From Glutamicibacter halophytocola (GTDB lineage: Bacteria; Actinomycetota; Actinomycetes; Actinomycetales; Micrococcaceae): 64,000 bases of DNA. The notes under the pieces are model-generated. The model ran no database searches and was not told the DNA's origin. It saw nothing but the letters and a program-made list of their open reading frames with translations. The translations under genes and the position numbers were made by a program. Shown here piece after piece: positions 45,279 to 53,293 of this stretch. The stretch covers positions 3,596,001 to 3,660,000 of the forward strand of contig NZ_CP012750.1 in NCBI RefSeq assembly GCF_001302565.1, given 5' to 3'. Each line of letters opens with the position of its first letter. Position 1 is the stretch's first letter.

Positions 45279-46114
45279 GATGCTCCCTTTGGTGCCATTG
45301 GCGTTTCGTCCCAGGTTCCCAAGCGCGGAACCGCGGCGAGCAGCTTGCGGGTGTAGTCCTGTTCTGGTGCGTCGACAATCTGGGCGGCGGGGCCGGACTC
45401 GACGAACTTCCCCGAGCTCATCACATGGATTGTGTCGGAAACCAGGCGCGCAACGCCAATATCGTGCGTAATCATCAGTATCGAGATCCCGCTGCGCTGC
45501 TGCAGTTCCAGCAGCAGGTCGAGGATCCCGGCCTGCACCGTGACGTCCAGGGCGCTGGTGGGCTCATCGGCGACCAGCAGTTCTGGTTCGCTGGCCAGCG
45601 CAATGGCAATGAGGACGCGCTGCAGCATGCCGCCGGAGAGCTGATGCGGGAATTTCTTGAGTTGTTCCTCAACCAGTGGGATGCGCACCTGCTCGAGCAG
45701 CTGCACGGCCTTGCTGTGCAGCTCCTGCTTGCCGGTAATGCGTCCGGCCACCTTGATCGCCTCGCGCAGTTGCGAGCCGATCGTGGCTACGGGATTCAGC
45801 GCGGTCATCGGGTCCTGCGGGATCAATGCCAGGCCCCGTCCGCGGAACTTGGCGATGGCCTTGGGGTTGGCCAGCACGTCCTCGCCCTTGATCCTCACCT
45901 GGCCGGACAAGGCAGCAAGCCCGCGGGGCAACAGCTGGAGCAGCCCCATGGCGGTCGTGGATTTGCCGGAACCCGATTCGCCAATGATGGTGACGGTTTC
46001 CCCGTGGCCGATGCGGAAGTTGACGTTTTTGACCGCCTTGAACACGCCGTTGTCGGTCATCAGTTCCACGCTGAAGTCGCTGACTTCCAGGACTGCGGTG
46101 TTTTGCTCGCTCAT
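45275..46114 (-). CDS. Peptide-type ABC importer ATPase, OppD/DppD
   Basis: 279 residues from ATG 46114. It has Walker A GESGSGKSTTAMGLLQLL, Q-loop LIPQDPMTALNPV, signature LSGGMLQRVLIAIALASEPE, Walker B LLVADEPTSALDVTVQAG and H-loop MITHDIGVARLVSD. The C-terminal DAPEQDYTRKLLAAVPRLG is the OppD-type tail. It is translationally coupled to the permease upstream (TGATG) and to OppF downstream. Confidence 0.95.
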   Translation of the reverse strand: MSEQNTAVLEVSDFSVELMTDNGVFKAVKNVNFRIGHGETVTIIGESGSGKSTTAMGLLQLLPRGLAALSGQVRIKGEDVLANPKAIAKFRGRGLALIPQDPMTALNPVATIGSQLREAIKVAGRITGKQELHSKAVQLLEQVRIPLVEEQLKKFPHQLSGGMLQRVLIAIALASEPELLVADEPTSALDVTVQAGILDLLLELQQRSGISILMITHDIGVARLVSDTIHVMSSGKFVESGPAAQIVDAPEQDYTRKLLAAVPRLGTWDETPMAPKGAS

Positions 46115-47040
46115 CACTTGCCTTCCTTCTTAGAGGTGCGGCGCAGGTTTCCATCGCGCAGGGCATCGCCGAGCAGATTGACCCCGACCACCAGAACGAC
46201 GATGAACAGGCCTGGCAGCGTCACCATCCACCACGAGGTGGTGATGTAGTCCTGGCCGTCGGAGATCAGCCGGCCCCAGGTGGAGAAGGGGCGCTGCGGT
46301 CCGGCGCCGAGGAAGGACAATGCGCTTTCCAGGAGCACCGCTTGGGCCAGCAACAGCAAGATCACCAGGCTGGCCTGCTTGAAGACATTGGGGATCACGT
46401 GCTTGGCGAGAATCTGCACTTTGGGAAGGCCCAGGGTCTTGGCCGCATCCACATAGGGCCTTTCGCGTTCCACGAGCACCAGGGATCGGGTCAGGCGCGC
46501 AACCTCGGGCCACTGGGCGATGGCGATGACACCGGTGATCACCGGGATGGATGGCCCGAAGAGGGCAACGACCAGCAGCAGCATCATCAGCAGCGGCAGG
46601 GACAGCTGGGCTTCGAGCACGCGGGAGATGATCACGTCGGCCCATTTGCCGTAGAACCCGGCAATGGATCCGAGGATCACTCCGACAGCCCCTGAAACGA
46701 CGACCGCCAGCACGCCGATCATCAGCGAGGTCTGGCCTCCGAAGAGCACCCGGGAGAGCAGGTCGCGGCCCAGCTGGTCGGTGCCGAAGAGGTGCCCGTC
46801 GATCAACGGGGCCAAACGCCGGGCGCCGAGGTCCTGCATATTCGGGTCTGCGATCGGCAGCAGGTTGGCCAATGCGATCGGCAGGACCACCAGCAAGGTC
46901 AGGATGGTGCCCAGCCACAGCTTGATGCGGGTTGACCGGGCACGCCGGGCGGCCGCCGATTTCTTCAGCAGCTGCTTGGTCACTGCCGAGCCGCGGACCG
47001 GATCCGGAGCTTGCGCGAGGTTGCGGGTTGTGGTGCTCAT
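46114..47040 (-). CDS. Peptide-type ABC importer permease, OppC/DppC
   Basis: 308 residues with a cytoplasmic N-terminus then helices. The OppC N-terminal domain contains DLGARRLAPLIDGHLFGTDQLGRDLLSRVLFGGQTSLMIGV. The EAA loop EARLTRSL...DAAKTLGLPKVQILAKHVIPN and the C-terminal DALRDGNLRR are typical. It overlaps OppB by four bases. Confidence 0.94.
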   Translation of the reverse strand: MSTTTRNLAQAPDPVRGSAVTKQLLKKSAAARRARSTRIKLWLGTILTLLVVLPIALANLLPIADPNMQDLGARRLAPLIDGHLFGTDQLGRDLLSRVLFGGQTSLMIGVLAVVVSGAVGVILGSIAGFYGKWADVIISRVLEAQLSLPLLMMLLLVVALFGPSIPVITGVIAIAQWPEVARLTRSLVLVERERPYVDAAKTLGLPKVQILAKHVIPNVFKQASLVILLLLAQAVLLESALSFLGAGPQRPFSTWGRLISDGQDYITTSWWMVTLPGLFIVVLVVGVNLLGDALRDGNLRRTSKKEGK

Positions 47041-47972
47041 GCCGAAGCTGCCTTTCCGAGGCGGACCCGTGGGTCCAGCAGTGGGTAGGCCAGATCGATC
47101 AGCAGCTGGACCGCGACGGCCAGCAGGGCGGTGATCAGCACGGTGGCCTGGATCAAGGGGTAATCGCGGGTTTCCAAGGCCCGGACGATCAGCGAGCCCA
47201 CGCCGGGCCAGCCGAAGACAACTTCCACGACCACCACGCCGTTGAGCATCGCCGCGAAGCGGGTGCCCAGGGCGGTGAAGACGGGAATTCCCGCATTGCC
47301 CAGCGCATAGCGCCAGGTCAGCACCCGTTCGCTGACGCCGCGGGAACGGGCGATGCTCAGATAGGGGGCGTTGAAATTGGTGACCATTTCACGCTTGACC
47401 ATGCGCGAGACCAGGGCGATCTGCAGGATCGCGACGGTGATGGTCGGCAGGACCAGCCCGCCCCAGGTCGTGAAGCCGGAAGCCGGGAACAGCGGGATGA
47501 TCACCGAGAACCCGGTGAGCAGCATGATGCCGGTCCAGAAGTCGGGCATGGATTGCCCGGCGATGGTCAGCACGTTCACGCCGAGTTCCGCATCGGTATC
47601 GGTGCGGCGGGCCATCCACATTCCCAGCGGAATGGCGACCAGCGCGGCCAGCAGGATGGAGCTGGTGGCCAGGGTCAGCGTGTAGGGCAGCCGGTCCATC
47701 ACCACCTGCACGGCGGGGGCCTGGAAGGAATAGGACTGCCCCAGATGGCCGGTGAACAGCTGTCCGATGAAAATCACGTATTGCTGGAGCAGCGGCTTGT
47801 CCAAGCCGAACTGCTCGCGCACGGCGGCCAGCTGCTCATTGGTGGCCAGCGGCCCGGCGAACGAGGCAGCCGGGTCGCCCGGTGCCATGCGGATGAGCAG
47901 GAAGACTACTGAAACGGTAAGGAATACCGTGAGCAGCCCCTGCCCGATGCGCTTGGGAAGATAGGTCAGCAC
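47037..47972 (-). CDS. Peptide-type ABC importer permease, OppB/DppB
   Basis: 311 residues, six helices. The N-terminal YLPKRIGQGLLTVFLTVSVVFLLIRMAPGDPAASFAG is the OppB signature, followed by the EAA region YLSIARSRGVSERVLTWRYALGNAGIPV. It begins 3 bp after the binding-protein stop. Confidence 0.94.
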   Translation of the reverse strand: MLTYLPKRIGQGLLTVFLTVSVVFLLIRMAPGDPAASFAGPLATNEQLAAVREQFGLDKPLLQQYVIFIGQLFTGHLGQSYSFQAPAVQVVMDRLPYTLTLATSSILLAALVAIPLGMWMARRTDTDAELGVNVLTIAGQSMPDFWTGIMLLTGFSVIIPLFPASGFTTWGGLVLPTITVAILQIALVSRMVKREMVTNFNAPYLSIARSRGVSERVLTWRYALGNAGIPVFTALGTRFAAMLNGVVVVEVVFGWPGVGSLIVRALETRDYPLIQATVLITALLAVAVQLLIDLAYPLLDPRVRLGKAASA

Positions 47973-47975
47973 GGC

Positions 47976-49550
47976 TCAGCTCTCCAATCCCACACGGGCC
48001 AGCGGGTAGGCGTTGGCGGCGGATAGTTCCAGGTTTTGCACGCGGTTGCGGCGGGCAAGAATTGACTTGGGGGTAAAGGCCCACGCGCAGGGCCAGGTGT
48101 CCCAGGCTGCCTGCTGGGCGACCTTGAGGTACTCGGTGCGCTTGGCCTCGTCGACTTCCGAGGCCGCGCGGGCAATTTTGCGCTCAACGCTGTTGTTGAC
48201 GTAGCCCTGGTAGGTGTCGCGGGTCTTTTCCTTTTCCGCGGTGCCTGCGTACATGCCCTGCAGCATCGTGATGGCCAGCCCGGTAGGACTGGAGAAGCCA
48301 TTGCCCAGCAGGTCCCAGTCCCCTTCCTTGCCTTGGCGCCACTGCAGGATATTTCCTCCGGGTTCAAACTGCTGGAGCTCGGTTTTCACTCCGATGTCCC
48401 CGAACATCTGCACCAGGGCCTCCATGATGGCGGTATCCGAGGGGAATTCTCCGGTCTCCCAGATGATCTTGAGCTTCAGGTTCTCCACGCCGAAATCCGA
48501 CAGCAGGGATTTCGCCTTGCCCGGGTCGTAAACGTAGTCCCCGGTCTTGGCAAAGCCGAACAGGCTGGTCGGAGTCACGCCCTGCGCCTGTTCCACGGTG
48601 TCGATCAGGACATCGTGCACCAGGGCCTTGCCGTCGATGGCGAAGGACAGCGCTTCGCGGACTTTGGGATCGGCGAGCGGATGGGACTTCGGCTTGCGGA
48701 AGTTGTAGAAGATCTGGTTCAAGCGCAGCGAGGAGGCCGTGTCGATGGTGACGCCGGGCAGGCCCTGGAGCTGTTCCATGGAATTGGGCGAGATGGAATC
48801 GATGACATCAACTTCGCCGCTGCGCAAGGCGATCACGCGGGAGGATTCTTCGGGCAGGAAGCGGACGTTGACCTGGCGGATTGGCGCAGGTTCGCCCCAG
48901 TACTTCTCATTGCGCACCAGCGTGTAGGTCCCGGCGCCGCGGTCATAGGACTGGACAACATAGGGCCCGGTGCCCACACCGGTCTGCAGCTCTTCTGCCT
49001 TGTTATCCTCGGCAGGGGAAATCAGGATCAGCGCCATCAGCGCATCCAGGATCGGGATGGGCCCCTTGGAGTCCAAATGGAATGTCCGCTCATCGACTTC
49101 GGTGACCGAGGGGAATTCGGGGAAGAAGCTGGCGACGAAGGAGCCTTGCACCTTGGCGTACATTTCCAGCGCGGTGGCCACATCCTTCGGCTTGACCGGG
49201 CGCCCGTCCGAATAGGTGATTCCCTGGCGCAGCTTGACGGTCCAGCGTGTTGGCGATGCCATCACCATTGACTCGGCGAGCACCGGAATCGGTGCGATGT
49301 CCGGGCCGATCGCGGTCAGGCCCTCGCGGACCGCTCGCTGCACGGTGACGGCTGCATCGAACTGGTTCAGCTTGTTATCCAGCGATACCAAGGAACGGTT
49401 CAGGGCCAGGGTCAGCGTGTCCTTGCCCGGCAGCCCGGTGGGTCCTGCGCACGCGGTAGCGCTCATCCCCACTGCCGCAAAGAGCCCGGCGGCTCCGGCC
49501 AGCTGCAGCAGCTGGCGCCGCGACATCCCGGGCGAGAATCGTGCGGTCAT
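47976..49550 (-). CDS. Peptide-type ABC importer binding lipoprotein (SBP_bac_5, Tat)
   Basis: 524 residues from ATG 49550 with GGGAGGTC upstream. The signal holds a Tat motif MSRRQLLQLAGAAGLFAAVG and then a lipobox ending S-A-T-A-C, so it is probably exported folded and lipid-anchored. The mature protein is a family 5 binding protein: GLTAIGPDIAPIPVLAESMVMASPTRWTVKLRQGITYSDGRPVKPKDV near the start and GTGPYVVQSYDRGAGTYTLVRNEKYWG in the middle. Members bind peptides, nickel, opines or oligosaccharides; given the sugar-acid enzymes downstream, a non-peptide ligand is likely. First gene of the nine-gene operon. Confidence 0.93.
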   Translation of the reverse strand: MTARFSPGMSRRQLLQLAGAAGLFAAVGMSATACAGPTGLPGKDTLTLALNRSLVSLDNKLNQFDAAVTVQRAVREGLTAIGPDIAPIPVLAESMVMASPTRWTVKLRQGITYSDGRPVKPKDVATALEMYAKVQGSFVASFFPEFPSVTEVDERTFHLDSKGPIPILDALMALILISPAEDNKAEELQTGVGTGPYVVQSYDRGAGTYTLVRNEKYWGEPAPIRQVNVRFLPEESSRVIALRSGEVDVIDSISPNSMEQLQGLPGVTIDTASSLRLNQIFYNFRKPKSHPLADPKVREALSFAIDGKALVHDVLIDTVEQAQGVTPTSLFGFAKTGDYVYDPGKAKSLLSDFGVENLKLKIIWETGEFPSDTAIMEALVQMFGDIGVKTELQQFEPGGNILQWRQGKEGDWDLLGNGFSSPTGLAITMLQGMYAGTAEKEKTRDTYQGYVNNSVERKIARAASEVDEAKRTEYLKVAQQAAWDTWPCAWAFTPKSILARRNRVQNLELSAANAYPLARVGLES

Positions 49551-49647
49551 CTTCGACCTCCCAATCGACTTTCTGGAGCGCTTTGCCCCATTGCTTGCAG
49601 GGCCATCCACTCGCTGTGATGTGTATCTCAAGGACACTTTGTCACGA

Positions 49648-49687
49648 TTGCGCGAAATGCGCAATAGGCATAGCGCATTTCGCGCAA
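49648..49687. promoter_or_regulatory. Large nested palindrome between island operons
   Basis: 15-bp perfect arms (49648-49662 and 49673-49687, TTGCGCGAAATGCGC and complement) flank a 10-nt spacer. Allowing two mismatches, the symmetry extends to about 21 bp per arm. Each arm continues into a smaller dyad such as TTGCGC-N5-GCGCAA (49648-49664). It lies 98 bp from the binding-protein start and 80 bp from the kinase start, and is the likely operator of the DeoR regulator at 52066 or of another regulator. Confidence 0.7.
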
Positions 49688-49766
49688 CTGTGTCATGATG
49701 GCTCCAGAAGCACACGCTCGACCGGAGCCATCCGGAACCCGATTCAAGGAGGTGACAAGCATCCAC

Positions 49767-51998
49767 ATGGCCACGAACCCAATGGAAGTCCTGATTCTCG
49801 CCGATGATTTTTCCGGCGCCTGCGAAGTATCCTTGCCTTGGAGCGACCAGGGATTTGCGACCCGGATTTCCCTTGACCTCGCTGCGGGATCTTCAAACAA
49901 GTCCCGCCCCGTCACCGTCCTGGACACCAATAGCCGCTACCTGGACCCCGCCAAGGCCTATCGGCGCATCCAGGATCTTTGCCGCCGGCCCTCGCAAGAC
50001 GCGCTGGTCTTCAAGAAGATCGATTCGCTGTGGCGCGGCAACCTCAACGCAGAGCTCTCGGCCCTGGCCGATAGCGGCTACCGGCTCATCATTGCCGGAG
50101 CACTGCCCCACCTGGAGCGGACCGTTGACAACGGGCGCCCGCTGGTTGCCGGCCAGCCGCTGGCTTCCACGGATGCCTGGCAGGTTGAAGCAGGACAAGC
50201 CCCCGAATCCATCACCGACCTGCTCGGTGGCCTCGAATCCGCAACGCTGGCCCGGCCCAGCACCGATGGATCGTTCCAAGAACACCTGGCCGCCGCGCTC
50301 GGTTCGGCACCCATCGCCATCGTCGACTGCTCAACCGAGGCGGACCTGCACTCCATCGCCGAATCCTGGCTCGGACTGCGCGCCGCGCACCCGGAGCTGT
50401 TCGCCCGCAGCATCCTGGTTGGCACCGGAGCCCTGAACGCGGCCCTGGCCAGCGCCCTGGCGGCGCGTCACGGCACAGCCGGCCAGGCCGCGCACCAGGA
50501 TCCTGCCGCGTCCGATGCTCCGGCTCGCCACCTTCTGGGTGTCGTCGGCTCGGCCTCGGGCCCCTCCGGGCAGCAGCTTGAACTCGCCCAGAACCACGGC
50601 ATCCCCTGTGCCGAAACAACCGGCGAGCTGCCGGCGCCCAAGCCAGGGGAACCAGTGATTCTGCGCGCAGCGCGCAACGGGGCGGAACCTTCAGCAGTGC
50701 TCCACCAGCTGCGCAACCAGGCAGCCGCCTTTCTTGCAGCGCACCCGGACTCGGATCTTTTCCTGACCGGCGGTGAAACAGCACGCGCCGTCCTCGACGA
50801 CCTCGGTGTCACCTCGCTGGCCCCGCGCCAGCAGCTGGAACCCGGAGTGGTCATCTGCCAAGCCCCCGACGGGCGCCTGGTTGGCACCAAGCCCGGTTCA
50901 TTCGGCAGCCCCGGCATCCTTTCCAAAGCCTTTTCCACCCTGCGCGATCTGCGCGCCATTCTTCCCCAGGAGCCAGAATCCATGAGCACCATTTCCCCAG
51001 ATTCCCGTCCATTCATCGCCGTCACCATGGGTGACGGATCAGGAGTCGGTCCCGAGGTCACCGTCGGCGCCCTGCTGGATGCCAACGCCTACAGCATCAG
51101 CCGGCCCATCGTCATTGGCGACTGCCACCGGCTGTCCCTGGGCGCGAAGGCCCTGGGCCTCAAGGCCGACATCGTGGAAATCTCCGACGTCGCAGAAGCC
51201 CAGTTTGTTCCCGGCCGCATCAACGTCATCGACCCCCACCTGCTGTCTGCGGACCTTGAATGGGGCAAGATTTCCGGCGAAGCTGGCAACGCGGCCTACC
51301 ATTACATCCGCATCGCCTGCGAACTGGCGATGCGCGGCGAGGTCCAGGGCATCTGCACCGCACCTCTGAACAAGGCCGCACTGCACGAAGCCGGCCACAT
51401 CTACCCCGGGCACACCGAATTGCTCGCCCACTTCATGGGTGTCGATGAAGTATCGATGATGCTTTCAACGCCCAAGGTCAAGGTCATCCACGTGACCACC
51501 CATATCGGATTGATCGATGCCATCAAGAAAATCGAACCCGGGCTGGTTGAGCGCACGGTCCGCCGCGGCCATGAGGCACTGGTCCGCGCAGGCAATCCCA
51601 CCCCGAAGATCGGGGTCTGCGCCATCAACCCGCACGCCGGCGAGAACGGCCTGTTCGGTTATGGCGAAGAGGAAGAAAAGATCATCCCTGCGCTCGAAAA
51701 GCTGCAGGCCGATGGGATCAACGCCATCGGCCCGCTGCCCGCCGATACCGCGTTCTTCCTGGCGGGCCGGGGCGACTACGACCTGATCGTCGCCATGTAC
51801 CACGACCAGGGCCATGGCCCGGTGAAGGTTCTGGGCATCGAAGCTGGCGTGAACATCACCGTCGGCCTGCCGGTTATCCGCACCTCGGTGGACCACGGCA
51901 CCGCGTTTGATATTGCCGGCACCGGCGTTGTCGAGGTGGGCAGCATGATCGAGGCCCTGCAGCAGTCGGTGAATTTGGCGACGGCCCCGGCCGAGTAA
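49767..51998 (+). CDS. Fusion of four-carbon acid sugar kinase (DtnK) and PdxA2-type dehydrogenase
   Basis: 743 residues from ATG 49767, preceded by a near-perfect AAGGAGGTGA. Residues 1-405 form a DUF1537/four-carbon-acid-sugar kinase: LILADDFSGACEVSLP, VFKKIDSLWRGNLNAEL, FLTGGETARAVLDDLGV, and the nucleotide-site end GTKPGSFGSPGILSKAF. Residues 406-743 form a complete PdxA-family enzyme: VTMGDGSGVGPEV, metal histidines in YPGHTELLAHF, INPHAGENG and MYHDQGHGPVK, and FDIAGTGVVEVGSM. Separate DtnK and PdxA2 phosphorylate D-threonate or D-erythronate and then oxidatively decarboxylate the 4-phosphate to dihydroxyacetone phosphate. Here both steps are on one chain. Residue 406 is a Met with AGGAG 9 nt upstream, so a free PdxA2 may also be made. 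Confidence 0.9.
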   Translation: MATNPMEVLILADDFSGACEVSLPWSDQGFATRISLDLAAGSSNKSRPVTVLDTNSRYLDPAKAYRRIQDLCRRPSQDALVFKKIDSLWRGNLNAELSALADSGYRLIIAGALPHLERTVDNGRPLVAGQPLASTDAWQVEAGQAPESITDLLGGLESATLARPSTDGSFQEHLAAALGSAPIAIVDCSTEADLHSIAESWLGLRAAHPELFARSILVGTGALNAALASALAARHGTAGQAAHQDPAASDAPARHLLGVVGSASGPSGQQLELAQNHGIPCAETTGELPAPKPGEPVILRAARNGAEPSAVLHQLRNQAAAFLAAHPDSDLFLTGGETARAVLDDLGVTSLAPRQQLEPGVVICQAPDGRLVGTKPGSFGSPGILSKAFSTLRDLRAILPQEPESMSTISPDSRPFIAVTMGDGSGVGPEVTVGALLDANAYSISRPIVIGDCHRLSLGAKALGLKADIVEISDVAEAQFVPGRINVIDPHLLSADLEWGKISGEAGNAAYHYIRIACELAMRGEVQGICTAPLNKAALHEAGHIYPGHTELLAHFMGVDEVSMMLSTPKVKVIHVTTHIGLIDAIKKIEPGLVERTVRRGHEALVRAGNPTPKIGVCAINPHAGENGLFGYGEEEEKIIPALEKLQADGINAIGPLPADTAFFLAGRGDYDLIVAMYHDQGHGPVKVLGIEAGVNITVGLPVIRTSVDHGTAFDIAGTGVVEVGSMIEALQQSVNLATAPAE
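50968..50984 (+). promoter_or_regulatory. Internal ribosome site at the kinase-PdxA2 junction
   Basis: AGGAG (50968-50972) lies 9 nt before an in-frame ATG (50982) exactly where PdxA homology begins. It looks like the former start of a separate pdxA2 gene, retained after the upstream stop was lost, and may still allow internal initiation of a 338-residue protein. Confidence 0.55.
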
Positions 51999-52065
51999 GC
52001 GAACCGGGCCAATGCCGATACACTCGGCGTAGTAGACCCACCGAATCAACTGGGGAAGGAGTCCC

Positions 52066-52833
52066 ATGTCGACCAGTGCCAAGGTGCGCCAAGGGCAGAT
52101 CCTGGAACTGGCCAATACCAGCGGGTTGGCCAGCGTAGAGGAACTCTCCGAACGATTCGGCGTCACCGCTTCAACGATCCGCCGCGATCTTTCCCGGCTC
52201 ACCGGAGAAGGAAAGATTGCGCGCACCTACGGCGGGGCGATGCCCTTGACCGCACCGGTGATCGAGTCCACGTTCCGGCAGCGGAACATGGAGAACGCGG
52301 TGGCGAAGAGCGCCATCGGGCGCAAGGCGCGCTCGCTGGTGTCCGAGGGGCAAACCATCCTGCTGGATTCCGGTTCCACAGTTGCCTCCTTGGCCCATGA
52401 GCTGCGTGACGCCAATGAACTCACCGTGGCGACAACCTCGCTGGTGGTGGTCGAGGAACTGGCCGAGGCAGAGTCGGTACATGTTGAGTGCCTCGGTGGC
52501 ACCTTGCGCCACCGCAGCGCCGCCTTTGTGGGCCCGCTGGCAGAATACTGCCTGGAGCGGATGAGTTTTGATTCCGTTTTCCTCGGCGCTGATGCCGTCA
52601 CGCCCGATGCCATCTGCGAGGCCGACCTCGTGCAGACCCGGCTCAAGGAAAAGATGGCCTCGCGGGCGCAGCGCGTGTTTGTGCTGGCCGACAGCTCCAA
52701 GCTCAACCAGCATCCTTTCCATGCCTGGGCCAGATTGCCCGAAGGCTGGACGCTGATCACCGACGCACAGGCCAGCGAGAACCAGCTTGCGCCATTCAAG
52801 GACGCGAACGTGGAGATTATTCTCGCGGGCTGA
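52066..52833 (+). CDS. DeoR family transcriptional regulator
   Basis: 255 residues with GGGGAAGGAG upstream of ATG 52066. The N-terminal HTH is ILELANTSGLASVEELSERFGVTASTIRRDLSRLTGEGKIARTYGGAM, the DeoR signature. The C-terminal sensor has ILLDSGSTVASLAHEL and VFLGADAVTPDAICEADLVQTRLKEKMASRAQRVFVLADSSKL, where D-S-G-S-T and ADSSK are effector-binding loops for sugar phosphates. It sits 67 bp after the fusion gene and probably represses both island arms, released by a phosphorylated intermediate. Confidence 0.93.
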   Translation: MSTSAKVRQGQILELANTSGLASVEELSERFGVTASTIRRDLSRLTGEGKIARTYGGAMPLTAPVIESTFRQRNMENAVAKSAIGRKARSLVSEGQTILLDSGSTVASLAHELRDANELTVATTSLVVVEELAEAESVHVECLGGTLRHRSAAFVGPLAEYCLERMSFDSVFLGADAVTPDAICEADLVQTRLKEKMASRAQRVFVLADSSKLNQHPFHAWARLPEGWTLITDAQASENQLAPFKDANVEIILAG

Positions 52834-52881
52834 CCATCTGGCAGGCCACGAAGCCTTTCCCGAAAACAATCAATTTTTGCT

Positions 52882-52918
52882 ATGCCGTTGCATCTCGCCG
52901 AGCGCGATGCAACGGCAT
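52882..52918 (+). terminator. Terminator after the DeoR gene
   Basis: A perfect 12-bp stem (52882-52893 with 52907-52918, ATGCCGTTGCAT and complement), 13-nt loop, followed by TTTT. 48 bp past the stop. Confidence 0.88.
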
Positions 52919-53092
52919 TTTTAGTTCATTCACGTCGAGGCAACGAGCAGCGCGTCACCGCAAAAAAACTTCTTTCGCGAGCAACAGCCGATAACCATAA
53001 GCAGTACTTCAATGAACTGAATACTCTGTTCATTCTCTGAAATCTCTAGCCTGAATGGCTGATTTTTCGTTTTATCTACATCGCTCATCATC

Positions 53093-53121
53093 AGATTGCA
53101 GTCTGCATAAGCTTGCAATCT
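53093..53121 (+). promoter_or_regulatory. Inverted repeat in the prpF promoter region
   Basis: AGATTGCA-N13-TGCAATCT with perfect 8-bp arms, 173 bp upstream of the prpF start, in an AT-rich stretch. Likely an operator; no regulator gene is adjacent except DeoR. Confidence 0.45.
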
Positions 53122-53223
53122 AGGCAAATTAAGCGTTACTACAAGCCCTTGCATTTTATGTACGTAGACTTCAAATGTGATGCAGATTATGGTTTTTCCA
53201 TAGCCGGATAACGATGAATCCGG

Positions 53224-53261
53224 ACCGAGTGACCGGGAGCGAACCGAGTGACCGGGAGCGA
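53224..53261 (+). repeat. Perfect 19-bp tandem duplication in the prpF leader
   Basis: ACCGAGTGACCGGGAGCGA occurs twice head-to-tail without spacer, ending 32 bp before the prpF ATG. Apart from this and the inverted repeat, the 460-bp gap 52834-53293 shows no gene. Confidence 0.85.
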
Positions 53262-53293
53262 AACGCGCGGCACCACGAGATGTAGGAATGACG

